A model generated the notes under the pieces. The model made no database searches. It was not told where the DNA came from and saw only the letters and a program-made list of their open reading frames with translations. Below, piece after piece: positions 22,030 through 35,121 of a stretch of DNA of 64,000 nucleotides. Made by a program: the position numbers and the translations under genes. The stretch comes from Spinellus fusiger (Eukaryota; Mucoromycota; Mucoromycetes; Mucorales; Phycomycetaceae): positions 62,001 to 126,000 of the forward strand of contig JALLLS010000062.1 of the NCBI GenBank assembly GCA_025094145.1. The letters are read 5' to 3'. Numbering within the stretch: position 1 is the first letter of the stretch; each line of letters begins with the position of its first letter.

Positions 22030-24221
22030 ATGGCCATTGATACAATCTTCTCAGTCTATGGTATCCTTGGCGGATTCATTGTTTTATTTGGACTCTGCTC
22101 ACTTGTCATTAAAGAACGTCTCTATGTTTCAGAAGCAGGTAGGCCACATTGACTTGTCCATAAGCTTATTTCCATGACCATTGTACAGCGGTTGCTATTC
22201 TATTTGGAGTAATAATGGGCCCTGTGTGTGCCAACTTTATCCAAGTGGATCAATGGGGCGACAGACTCTACATTACAAAGGAGCTTTGTCGATTGGCGAT
22301 TGGTATTCAGGTCATGGCAGCTGGCGTGGCCCTTCCAAAGGCATATCTTTATAAGGAAATTTCTTCTTTGACTGTATTACTTGTTCCTGTGATGCTATGG
22401 ATGTGGATGATGAGTGGTCTTTGTGTGTGGGCTATCATTCCAGGCCTGAGTTTTGTAAGTAGACGAGTTGTATATCTATTTTATACAATAATAATTAGGT
22501 TTAATCGTGCCTTGTTAATGATGTCTTTATTACTATTAAATATAATAGATTGAATCTCTCATGATTTCTGCTTGTTTTACGCCTACGGATCCTGTAAGTA
22601 TTTATCTAATGAAGAAAAGTGTGTGTGTGTGTGTGTGTGTGTGTGTTTATTGTTTATTGTTTATTATTACTAAAAAAGATATGTGTGTGTTTATGTTAGG
22701 TATTGGCAAATTCTATTGTTCAAGGTAAATTTGCCGAGAAACATGTTCCTAGCCATGTTCGAAACATTATTTCGGCTGAAAGGTAGCGTTGCTCTACTTA
22801 TTTATATTCATCAATGATGAATCAATAGATAAAGAAAAAGAAAGAAACTCTGTGCTAACATTAATTCTCTCTGTGTGTGTTTGTCTTATACTAGTGGTGC
22901 TAATGATGGGCTGGGCTATCCATTCCTCTTCCTTGCTCTTTATCTGATGGAGTTGCCTCTGGGCACTGCCATTGGAAAGTGGGTTTACTGGATCATGCTA
23001 TTTCAAATCACAGTGTCCATTGTGATTGGGTTTGCTGTTGGCTATGTTGCAAGAAAACTACTTAAATTTGCAGAAACACAGTGAGTGAATAGCTATATAG
23101 CATGGTCGATGAGAGCACCAGACTTAGTATGTCTATAGTAGGTGGATTGACAAACAGTCTTTTTTGGTGTTTTCGATTGCACTGACAGTAAGTACTTTTT
23201 TATTCTTCTAATAACAATAAAGACAAGAGGAGGAGGGGGCTAATGAGTTTATAGATATTGTTGATTGGCACTGTCTCTGCTATTGGCAGTGATGATCTGT
23301 TGGCTTGCTTTGTTGCAGGCAACTCATTCACTTGGGATGACTGGTTTAGACAAGAAACAGAAGATGCTCATCTTATGGAGGTAAGGAATATTGGGTGTCT
23401 GTAGTGTTTACTTAGCATCACAAGGTAGTAGATCTGCTACTCAATACAAGCGTCTTTATCTTTATTGGAGCCACCATTGTAAGTCTACTAATCAACAAAC
23501 AAAAGAAGAACTTTCTTTATTTTATTTATTTATTAATTCAACTCTTGTCTGCCACTTCCATCAGCCATGGTCCTCCTTTGTTGATATGACGCTCCAGCTG
23601 AGTGTATGGCGTCTTGCTGTTCTTAGTGTGTTGGTCCTCTTATTTCGACGGCTTCCTATTATTGTTGCTCTGTATAAGTTCATTCCTACCATCCACACTC
23701 TACGCGAGGCCGTTTTTACTGGCTGGTTTGGTCCTATAGGTGTTGGTGCCATCTTCTATTATACTGTGGCTGTAGAGAACATGGATCCCAATGGACAGTA
23801 TGCACATGCCCGTAGTATGGTAGAGCCCATTGTTTATTTTATGGTGCTGTCTTCTGTGGTGGTCCATGGTATTACTATTCCTTTTGTCTACATTAGTGCA
23901 TTTGCTACTCGTGGTATTGCCTGGAACAGTCTATCCACCAGTGGTGGCAAGGCCTTACTTTCTGTTTGGCGTCTATCTCAGGCACAAGAGCAAGGGAGTG
24001 CTAATGAAGAGTCTTCTGCTGCCCAGAACACACCGTCTATTTGTCACACTGTTGATATTGAATGGGGTGTTGCTATTGAACAGGGTGTTGCTATTGAGCA
24101 GGACAGGCCAAAGGATGTTGATTTGGCAGACTCATTTCTAAATGGGAGTGATCCACACGATAATGTACCACCCAAGACAGCAGTACATCCTGTTTTGTCC
24201 TCTTTCCAATTGCCGCATTAA
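22030..24221 (+). CDS. Na+(K+)/H+ antiporter, fungal NHA1/SOD2 type
   Basis: Plasma-membrane monovalent cation/proton antiporter that exports Na+ or K+ in exchange for H+ and contributes to salt and pH tolerance. Nine exons (22030-22138, 22189-22454, 22549-22593, 22700-22782, 22895-23080, 23142-23187, 23255-23380, 23425-23478, 23565-24221) close to 523 aa. Family blocks in order: GVIMGPVCANFIQVDQWG, IQVMAAGVALPKAYL, ACFTPTDP-VLANSIVQGKFA, SAES-GANDGLGYPFLF with the ion-binding Asn-Asp pair, GSDDLLACFVAGNSFTWDDW and LFRRLPIIVALYKFIP. About twelve hydrophobic spans. The cytoplasmic C-terminal tail is short (~100 aa), much shorter than the several-hundred-residue tail of yeast Nha1, and contains a small repeat (VAIEQ). 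No defect seen. Confidence 0.95.
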
Positions 24222-24834
24222 AGGTGATGGAGTGAGTGATTATTATTCGTAGTACGACTCTCCTTGTCTTATATTTTCTTGGATTTGTTATCAGAAGAAT
24301 AAAAGAATAAAAGAATAAAATAGCATCCCAACGAGTGCACAGCAGCAAACAGACCTGCTTCTATTTACAAGTACAGGCATAAAACATAAACATAAAACAT
24401 AAACAAAACCAGACGCAGACAGATATCCCCCATAAGAAAAGATGCCTTGTATTGGGTGAATTATATAGATATAGATATATATAAAATTTTAAAAAAAAAA
24501 TGAAGTGAAAGCGACCCTCCTACTATGACGCACTCTTGTTATTGGTGGTGGTGGTGTTGGTGGTGTTGGTGGTGGTGGTGTTGGTGGTGTTGCTGCTGGT
24601 GCTGGTGCTGCTCTTATGCAGTGCCCTTTATGCACTGGGAGTACTAGGCGTGGGTGTGGCGGGAGGAGGAGGAGGAGGGTTGGCGTTGTTATCGCTCTTA
24701 TTGGTCTAATCAACAGATATCAGTCTACCATCACTGCAAGCATCTACTTTACCTGTGTGCCTACAATAGAACCTAAACAAGGAGAATGATAAACATTAGA
24801 CTTCTTATTCTTATCTTTCTTTGTTAGCAGCTCA
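24222..24834. repeat. Intergenic with GGTGGTGTT microsatellite
   Basis: Space between the ends of the antiporter (plus) and the SNARE (minus). Contains a GGT/GTT-rich trinucleotide array at ~24541-24615. No gene seen. Confidence 0.6.
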
Positions 24835-25352
24835 CTATGAATTACCAATAATAATGCCAAGAATCACAAGAATAGTAACGGCAATAATAATCTTCCATTT
24901 CAAGTCTTTCCACCACATACGCTTACGGACTTGGTTAGCACCTCGACGAAAGTGTCCAGCAGTCGACTGCAAATCCTCTGTGGAAAGAAACACAAACAAG
25001 ACCAGAGGGTGAGTTTATTGACTCTGCCTACATTCCATTCTGGTGGCTCAACTCCTTTACCTGTTTTGCCTCTGAGGTCGTCCAGTCGTTCACCACGCTG
25101 CATCACTTTATCGATGTTCTCCTGCATAATATTGACAACTTCATCCACCTGTGCTTGGACACGGGCTGTCTTTTGGTTACCAGCCGCAGTGTTCGGTTGA
25201 CCGGCACGAGAGGCGTTTGGAATATAAGGGTCATAAGGCTCAGACCTACAAATAGCACACAATGAACAAGAGCCATCAAGGGAGAGATGAGTTCACAGTG
25301 GTCTTTATTGAACTGCATCAGAAGATGGGATCACTAGAAATAACGCATACAT
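24835..25352 (-). CDS. Synaptobrevin/VAMP R-SNARE (Snc1/2-like)
   Basis: Vesicle SNARE of the exocytic pathway, tail-anchored in secretory vesicles. Coding exons 25352-25351, 25245-25061 and 24977-24835 sum to 330 nt (109 aa). The mature sequence begins SEPYDPYIPN. The R-SNARE helix runs through RVQAQVDEVVNIMQENIDKV with the zero-layer Arg in MQRGERLDDL, then DLQSTAGHFRRGANQVRKRM, a basic/Trp juxtamembrane patch (WWKDLKWK) and a C-terminal membrane anchor (IIIAVTILVILGIIIG). The initiator ATG is assembled across a 105-nt intron: AT before GTATGC and G after TAG. No other in-frame ATG yields the conserved start, and the frame closes exactly. The identity is secure; the split start is inferred. 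Confidence 0.93.
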
Positions 25353-25883
25353 GTTATTAGTGTTATTGCTTGGGAGCAGAAGAGAAGCGTGCTATTAGAA
25401 AAGAGAAGGAAAGAAATAAAATATGGAAAAAGAGAAAAAAAGAAAGAAAAAAGCCAACATAGCCCAAGTTGGGGCTGGTATTCAAAACTTGTAAAGTCCT
25501 CTGTGATGTCATGTGCACAGAGGTCGTTATGGATAAGCCCTTCTCTCTTTCTCTCTCCTTTCTTTTCATTGGATAAACACAACAAGGTTGGAGAATAGGC
25601 GGTGGAGATGGACTCTTCTCATGGGAGTAGCACCACCAACCCATGCCATTCAGTCTCCGCCCCCTTTTCTCTTGGGATAGGAGTCTCAATTGAACAGTGT
25701 TGGTTGTTGAATGGACTGCCATGACACAGGAGAGGTGGCTGTCTTTTATTCAAAGAAGAAAGAAAGAAAGAAGAACAAGAAAAAAGGGCTGCTATGTAGG
25801 TGTGCCTTGTTTTGACTTGTTTCTTGTGGTTGGACGAGTGAGGAGTTGGAAGAACAGCAAGAGTCACCTAACAAAAAGTGATA
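25353..25883. other. SNARE upstream region
   Basis: No gene seen. Contains A/G-rich tracts (25400-25450, 25755-25790) that generate spurious frames. It ends at the TA target site of the Fanzor element. Confidence 0.5.
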
Positions 25884-28034
25884 CACACCAGGAGATCTTT
25901 AGGATATAAAAGAAAATAGTCGAAATACAATTGTTTAAGAAATGACAAATGGATTTGAAAAGGTGTGAAAATAAAGTGAGATGATTATTATAATTTACCT
26001 GTAGATATCTGAATCCCGGAGGAAACCACTTTCGATGTGGCGATATATAATATGAATACAAATAAGAATAGATATTATTTTCTACAGAATGGAGCTGGTC
26101 TGTAGTGACCCTTTAAACACTCTTCTGTGATTGTATATATATTCTTTGATGCATTCACATCTCTGTTCCAAACAATTCCACAACCTTGGCAAGCGTGGAT
26201 ACTGTTGAAATTCATGAACACCTCAGTGAGGCTGTCTGTGTTGCAAGTATGGCAGATCTTGAGAACAACAAAATAAAACAGAGTAACTGTTAGAAGAGCT
26301 TTTCATATTGGGTGAGAGGTCAATCATGTTTACTCTCGATGTTACGAACTCATCGACATCAACTAGAAGAAGATCTCCATCTTTTTGTCTCTTTTTCAAT
26401 GATTGATATAAAACTCTCGTCAAACCAACACAATGACCTTTAAACTTGACAGCATCTTTTCCTTTCATTCCTGTGCCATAAGCAATGACTGGCAGTTTGG
26501 CAGGTATTTATATCCAAGCAGCAGAGATCAAAACGAAATTTCACAAGTCATTTGCTTAATCAGAACTACCAAATTAATGCAGACTACAACAACATTTTAG
26601 AAAGAAAAAGAATTGCTTAAAGAACAGTTGCCTAGTTACCCATTGTGCTCAAATCGTGTGTTGTGTTCCTGTTCATGTACCCTCTTTGATTTCCCTAGAC
26701 CAGCCTTTGTATCCAAATTCTATTTCTTCGTCCCTGCTAAAGACCCAATATCTATACATTTATCTCTCTAATAGTCCTGTTGATAACCTTAGTACTCTTT
26801 ATTGCAGAATAAAAGATATATTTTACAAAGTTACATAGTATAGATCTTGAGGCTACTCATATACGTATTTCAAGCTATAAGGATCAAAGTTATACTATAA
26901 TAACATCTCTGTAAATTCATAGATGGATTCCTTCCTCTTGCTCTATGTATGTTTCAAGGGAAGAGAGAAACTTTATTTACAATAAAATCACTTTCTGGAA
27001 TTCTATGGACTTGAAATACAGGACCAAGATTATACACACTGTAGGATAGGACAGTTATCCTTCCCAACTTGCTTGGATATTCTATGAAATCGATAGCTAT
27101 TGCTTGAGAATAGCAAATTAGACAAATTCATAGTCAAATCAATAGCAAACTAGTATAAAAAGTGTAGTTGTCTACATCTTTAATAGAATAGACTTTGATC
27201 CAAACAGCTTCCTAGAGTATAAACAAGATAGGCTTTAGGGACTTGAGTAGCTGACGGTTTCTTATTCTCGACTTGTTTTCTTTGGTTGGCTAATGTGTTT
27301 GAAAAGAACCTTTTCACTGTCTGTCTGTCTGTCTTGGCATTGACTATGGACTGTGTAATTAAACACTATAAAGTTGGATAAAAGGAAGAAGCAAACCTGA
27401 CATTGCAATTCAATCACTGCAATTAATGCTTAACATGTGCTATCCATAAGCCCACAGTATAACAATCAAGTACTCGTCAAGATGAGCATAATTAAGCAAG
27501 GTAATGTACTATTATTAATAAAGAGAAACAATAGGAGGTGATAGACACTACCAAGGACTATTCTTGAGATAAAAAGGTAAGCAGTGTCTTCATCTGGGCT
27601 TGAGTTTATTGTATTGTTATTAGGCAAGTAAAGACTCTTTTCAAGTCAGTCTCAGGTGGTCTATTCTTCCTTCCATACTGTCTAAGGTGTCTAGGCTGTC
27701 TAGAGTATACTCCTGAGCATAGTTATCTATCTCCCAAGGATAAAGAACAAGGCCTTTAGGTTGTGGATTCTATTGCTATGAGGAAATGCACTTGGGCAGT
27801 AGCTATAGTAATAGTATGTTATTAGCTACAGTATTACAATAAACAATTTTATTCATAAACAATATATTTTACTGATAATACAATTTGATAATGAGGTATC
27901 CACAAAAGGAAATAATTATTTGGATATCCTCAGACCTTTTTATTTTAAATACAGTTCCATAGAAGGTAAGATATTCTCGGACGTAAAGGGATGATTGTGT
28001 CACTGATTAAAGGCCAGAAAAATCTCCTGGTGTG
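25884..28034 (-). mobile_element. Fanzor-bearing TIR element 1
   Basis: A 2.15-kb element with termini CACACCAGGAGATCTTTAGG (left) and the inverted CACACCAGGAGATTTTTCTGG (right), flanked by TA at 25882-25883 and 28035-28036. It holds a decayed Fanzor gene (minus, ~26060-26500), a region homologous to element 2 up to about 26835, and a ~650-bp block (27270-27900) shared with the Fanzor-less copies at 56370-56830 and 62890-63330. No DDE transposase was recognised. The right end lies 186 bp before the HisRS start codon. Confidence 0.85.
26060..26500 (-). pseudogene. Fanzor (TnpB-like nuclease) C-terminal relic, copy 1
   Basis: Relic of a eukaryotic RNA-guided nuclease of the TnpB/IS605-OrfB lineage. 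The minus strand first reads PVIAYGTGMKGKD and KGHCVGLTRVLYQSLKKRQK, followed by the RuvC-II block VDVDEFVTSRV with the expected Glu. After a one-base frame change it reads a treble-clef zinc finger (KICHTCNTD ... CQGCGIVW) and RuvC-III (WNRDVNASKNI, catalytic Asp), ending PAPFCRK. The N-terminal half is missing: the sequence jumps from the YGTGM block directly to element sequence that in copy 2 lies ~330 bp further upstream. Non-functional by frameshift and deletion, although three key catalytic or zinc-binding sites survive. Confidence 0.85.
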
Positions 28035-28220
28035 TAGAGAGAAAGACGAGTGTGACTGTTTTTGATGCCTCAGGTGGTGGGACGACGACCTCTTTTCTTT
28101 TTCCTTTTTTTGTGGTCTTGGGATAAAAGAAAGAAAAAGAAAACCAAACTCAACGCATGGGCTTGACGTCATCATCCCGACAAAAAGGATTTTCACTAGT
28201 GTTCTCTGTTGACAGCAAGT
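28035..28220. promoter_or_regulatory. Residual HisRS upstream region
   Basis: Only 186 bp separate the terminus of Fanzor element 1 from the HisRS ATG, so the core promoter of this essential gene must lie in this stretch or within the element. It contains a T/C-rich block (about 28090-28110) and a purine-rich block (about 28120-28140). No TATA box was singled out. Confidence 0.4.
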
Positions 28221-30253
<2,033 letters not shown>

Positions 30254-30442
30254 TAAACATCTCACCAAACACATCCATCAAGGCTATGTAGAGTCACGTG
30301 TACATTCGGCGAGCCCTTGAACATGTCTTTTAAGAATGAGTTTTTATTTTATATATATTTCATTTGCTTTTCTTCTTGATAGAATAGATTGCTCTTTATT
30401 ATCATTGCACTAGTCACCACAACTGCAGCTGTTATTGTTGTT

Positions 30443-31813
30443 ATGCCAGTAAAAAATGATCCTTTTATTCATTCTCCAATACCACACATTCCTCACTCAG
30501 CGCCAGTGGCAAATGCAGGAGTCAAGGGTCCTACTACGAATAAGAAGGTGTCCAACGAGATGGGAGAAGTGGATCCCAAGGAAACATCTCACCAAAAAGC
30601 TATTTCCAAGGATCCAACACTATCCTACTTTGGTAGCAGACTCAATGGATCTTGTTCAGTAGCAGCAAGAACAGCAAGAACAACTCTAGCATTCAGATTC
30701 AAGTTGAAACAAGGCACTCGAGAAAGAACACCCCAAGCCAAATGTCTTCTATCTGCAGAAGAAAAGGCCACTCTTGTAGCCAAAGAGGAGTCAACACCCT
30801 ATCACTCTCCCTCTGTTTCTACTGATCCACCCATTGTACACCAAACACCTGACAGACTCACGACGATTATGCACTATGCCTCTTATCCTAAAGATGGACC
30901 AGGAAGCACTCGACTCCATCAGAAAAGACGCACCTACTTGGCTGCCTGTGACTTTAGTGCCTATAGCTACAATGCCCTTGCATGGGTAGTAGGGACACTC
31001 ATGAGGGATGGGGATGCACTTCATGTGGTGACAGTAGTGACTCCACAACCACCAGAGACGACAAGGGCATCTACAGAAGATACATTAGCAGAGCAAGTGA
31101 GTTGGTGGAATTTCATGCCTACATCTATTGAGCTACCACTGACATTAACCCTCTCATTTAGTTACAAAAAGCATCTTCTTTACTTGTCAATACATCAAAG
31201 GAAATACTCTCTCTAATGTCCCTAGTAGATATTCAACTTGTCACTTATGCTATTGCAGGCAGAGTGAAGGATGTATTGGGGCAATTGGTAGGATGTTCTT
31301 CTTTGAAGATCTCATGGCTAATCTATAACAGATCAAGGATCTTCCCTTGACCATGGTGGTTTGTGGTAGCCGAGGGAAAAGTCCAATGAAAAGGTAAGCA
31401 GTAGCCATCAATCAAGGTTTCTTTTTCTTTTTCTTTTCATGTTGTTTTTAGTAGTAATATAAAATGCTATGACTACGATTGTACAATTACTACTACTATC
31501 ATTATACATTATACATTATACATTATACATTATACATTATACATTATTAGTATTAGTATTATTATTTTGCCTTTTTTTTCTTAGTCTTGAATGGGTATAG
31601 TTTATTCATGGGTTCAATCTCCACCTTTCTGGTACACACATCGTCCGTGCCCGTGTCGGTGATTCGACCGCAAAGAAAGACAAAAAAAGGTCTGTCCAAT
31701 ACACTTGTTAACCAAAGTAAGTGTCAATGCACCCCTACGCTCTTCTTATACTTTGTTTATATATATATAAATGTATATATATATAATAATGAATAGAACC
31801 CCCAGCCACATAG
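30443..31813 (+). CDS. Universal stress protein (UspA) domain protein
   Basis: Predicted nucleotide-binding UspA-fold protein of 324 aa. Exons 30443-31096, 31162-31287, 31332-31393, 31601-31716 and 31797-31813 close in frame. About 160 N-terminal residues are low-complexity and Ser/Thr/Pro-rich. The UspA domain begins RRTYLAACDFSAYSYNALAWV, continues DALHVVTVVTP, and ends with the ATP-binding signature GSRGKSPMKSLFMGSISTFL followed by SVPVSVI, matching G-2x-G-9x-G-S/T. Intron 3 contains a heptamer ATTATAC microsatellite (~31500-31545). The last exon is short and its choice is less certain. The gene runs tail-to-tail with CSN3, with 45 bp between stop codons. Confidence 0.85.
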
Positions 31814-31858
31814 TGATTCCTATAAACACATCCACATAGCAGAAACACACTAGAGTTG

Positions 31859-33807
31859 CTAAGCAAACATTTTGCTGTCTTTAATAGGGGGGTCAATGTC
31901 TTCATCATAGGGTAGAGACGCTGTTGATCCACCATTCGTACTCAATTTGATGAACTTGGAATGTTAGCTACTATCCGTCTTGTCTTCTTATATATACCTT
32001 GCTTTGGAATGTTGTGTCCAGTCCCATCTTTCTATCCACAGCCGCTGCCTTTTGGTTTACAGCCGCTGCACGTCTCCATTGTTCCTCTAGATGCTGTGTA
32101 GCATTTGGCAAAAGAGCAGTGTCTATAGTATGGAAGCTCACCATTTTACTGCCGACTCCCTCAGACATTACAGACACTATGCTAGCAGACATCTGTTGTT
32201 TTTCTATCTATTTATATTATTCTTAAGTCTTTCTTTTTAATAGCAAGAGAGAGAGAGAGAGACCTACCATGCTCACCAACATATGCTCCACTTCCAATGC
32301 ACTTGTAGTGCCTTTAGGATCAAGCTTAAGAGCCATGTCTTGAATGCCCACTCTTTTGTATACTTTTGTAAAAGTGTTGATCTTTCTGAATTGGAGAGCA
32401 CGCGTGCATTGCTTTGCTAATCCTAGGTTCTGGTCATCTTTCATGGCAAGATGGCACCACTGAAGCAGTTGGTCAAACTCATCCAGTTGGTTGTTCTCAA
32501 ATGCCTTTGCTAAACTAAAGTAATGGAAATGTTGGAGCTCCATGGTCTTTTCTATAATAGAGGCTGTGTATTTAGGCAGAGGGCGTATCTAGACCACCAC
32601 CACCACCACAACATCAACATCAACAACAATAGCAACAGATGGAAAAAGATGAATAGAGCAGTGTAGTGGTATAGAGGAATGAGAGAATAGTCACCTTTCC
32701 GTCTTGAATAAGAGAGAGAAGAATATACTTCTTGTAGGCCTCTAATTGAATGGCACTTGGAACTGTGGCAGGTGCAGAAATGACCTAGAAAGAGTGAGGA
32801 AGGAAAACAGGTCTACACCGTATTGACTTACAAGACTGAGCAACTCCAGAGCACGTTCATACTGTTTGCTGCCAATGTAAAGGAGAGAAGCATTGTAGTG
32901 GTATTCTAGATAGTCAAGAATAGTGACATGATAGGCCTAGGCATGAGATAAGTCAATGCAAGGGACATGTAGTATAAAGTACCGTTGCATTGATCTGCTC
33001 AATAGCTTGGTCGATGATACAGTGGGAGTATTTGTACATTCTGTTGATGACACATGCCTAGTATAAAGTACAAATTAGGTTAGATAGACGCTCATTGACC
33101 ATGTAAACAAAACAAAAAAGTACCTTGGCAAAATAGGAGTGGAGAGGTGTGAGGATATTCAATGAAGGGGTTAGGCGTTGAATAAACTTTGCCACAGGTT
33201 CCACCACTAGCAGAGGCTGTTGAAGAGGTAAGTCAAGGAAAGAAACGCGTCTTTGTAGGTATAGGTATAAAGATGAAAGATAACAACTTACTCTTTGCAG
33301 TAGAGATGCCAAGTGATTAAGGGCATACGGTATATGTTCAACTGTGCAGCATAAGAACCCCAGAAATCGTAGGATTCATAGGAACCATAACATAAAACAC
33401 AAACTTACTTCTTGCTGGTGCTCTTAATACTTGAGCAGCGTCAAATACAGTGATAAAATGATATAAAAGCTCAAACAATTGTTGGGCATTTTCACTGGTG
33501 GCTATACAACAACGAGCAGTGCTAATAGTTTAGTATTTCTCATCTTGCTGTGTTCTTACATAAAGTAGAGATAGCCCAGGCTGTGGGTGCTTGGACTGAG
33601 AATGGTCAGAGGATCGAGATTCTGTGTCGTGTTGGACTGAAGTTGCTCTTCATTGAGTGAACTAAGCATATTTATAGGGCGTTGTAACTGAATAGGACTA
33701 CTGTAAGGTTCTACTGACTGGATTAGAGCAATTATCTCATCTAGCACTTGTAATGACTCTTCAGATTGAGTAGAATGATGGGACATGACGAATGTGGGGT
33801 CTGACAT
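31859..33807 (-). CDS. COP9 signalosome subunit 3
   Basis: PCI-domain subunit of the COP9 signalosome, which removes NEDD8 from cullins. Multi-exon on the minus strand. The start is at 33807 (MSDPTFVMSHH), with first donor at 33560. Blocks in order: ATSENAQQLFELLYHFITVF, YHYNASLLYIGSKQYERALE, AYKKYILLSLI, FHYFSLAKAFENNQLDEFDQ, then LGLAKQCTRALQFRKINTFT, which aligns with human CSN3 '[20 protein letters not shown]', and RVGIQDMALKL matching the PCI winged-helix entry. The tail reads AAVDRKMGLDTTFQSK then FIKLSTNGG and YDEDIDPPIKDSKMFA. Exon edges in the middle were not all fixed to the base. Identity rests on collinear motifs, so confidence is good but not absolute. Confidence 0.82.
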
Positions 33808-33989
33808 GAAGAGAGTTACAGGTAAAGAGAGACAAGGTAGTTGTGACTTGTGATTTCTTCTCCTATAGGGAGTCTCACTCGAGTGCAAGGGAAAATATCT
33901 TGTTTTGGCAAAGGGCATAAATTTATAGGTGGTGTTGGCAGTTGTCCTACTGATGTTTATGTTAATATCGATATCAATATCGATATCAA

Positions 33990-34215
33990 TACTATTATTG
34001 GTATTAGGTATTATGTATTATGTATTATGTATTAGGCATTAGGTATTAGGTATTAGGTATTATGTATTAGGTATTAGGTATTATGTATTAGGTATTAGGT
34101 ATTATGTATTAGGTATTAGGTATTATGTATTATGTATTATGTATTATGTATTATGTATTAGGTATTAGGTATTAGGTATTATGTATTGGGTATTAAGTAT
34201 TAGGTATTATTATTA
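33990..34215. repeat. Heptamer satellite TATTAGG/TATTATG
   Basis: About 30 tandem 7-bp units alternating between TATTAGG and TATTATG, directly upstream of CSN3. It resembles a plant-type telomere heptamer in unit length but not in exact sequence. Probably a local microsatellite; see findings. Confidence 0.9.
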
Positions 34216-35121
34216 TTATCGTTATCAATAAGAATGACATGAAGGGTTATTCCACACACACACACATCTTTGCTATTAGAAAAGACCTAATATAGACATT
34301 GGACTTCTAGAAGACAAGTAAAATAGACACATTCTCACTTATGCATAGTAGTACATGGACATTATTCTTTAAAAAGGAAAAAGGAAAAAGGAAATGGAAA
34401 ATGGAAAAGTAAAAAAGGGAAAACAAAATAAAACAAAAAAGATTCGATGAAATTGAGATCGCCTCTACCAGTGACTAGGAAATGTTACCGCGCACTGTCT
34501 TCATGTACTTTCTCCACGATGTTTCACTCAGGATCGCATGATCGCATGTCTTGGCATTCGTCTCCGCAACATACAATCTCAAATAAAACCAATCAACAGC
34601 TCTTCTCTCTCTCTGTATGTACCTATCAAACCTTCTTCTATGGATCATTCTATCTTCTGAACAAGAGAGGAGATCACCCATCAATAGAAATGACAGCCAT
34701 TGGGAACACTGTCTTACAATGGCTGTTTAGAACAGTAGCTTCTCTGGGGTAAGTTACACTCTTCCAGACAGTTGCTTCTTGTAACTTGTCTAAAGGTGGC
34801 ACGACTGAGATGATTTTGAGTTTTTAATTTCTATTCTTTTTACTCTCCGTACCTCAAAGTTTTCTTCTCTCACCTTATAAATACTCTCCATCTTGCTCTC
34901 TCTTCTTTATTACTGTTTGCCTGTTTATCTGTCCAATTGTTCAGTTGTTTATTTGTGTATTTTTTTATCTGTTTATTGTATTTGCTTGTATATTCTTCTG
35001 TAAATTACTCCGTGTGCCCTCCTTGTCCATCTACAAATTCACTCTCATTTATCCACCCTCATTTATCCACTCTCTATTCCACCAGTAATATACAGCAACA
35101 GCAACAGCAACAACAGTAACC
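34216..35121. other. Intergenic, no confident gene
   Basis: Contains AAGGAAAA repeats (34373-34440). An open frame at 34447-34752 (about 100 codons) shows no known domain and is not called a gene. The T/C-rich tract and a CAGCAA array (35093-35117) immediately before the next ATG look like the methyltransferase 5' leader. Confidence 0.5.

Noticed and set aside
31814..31853. Longer C-terminus of the USP protein (to 31853)
   Set aside because: That reading does not match the splice phase; the in-phase stop is at 31811-31813.
33990..34215. CRISPR array
   Set aside because: Units are 7 bp and contiguous with no spacers; the genome is eukaryotic.
34447..34752. Possible small gene
   Set aside because: No domain, no codon bias, no splice or conservation evidence.
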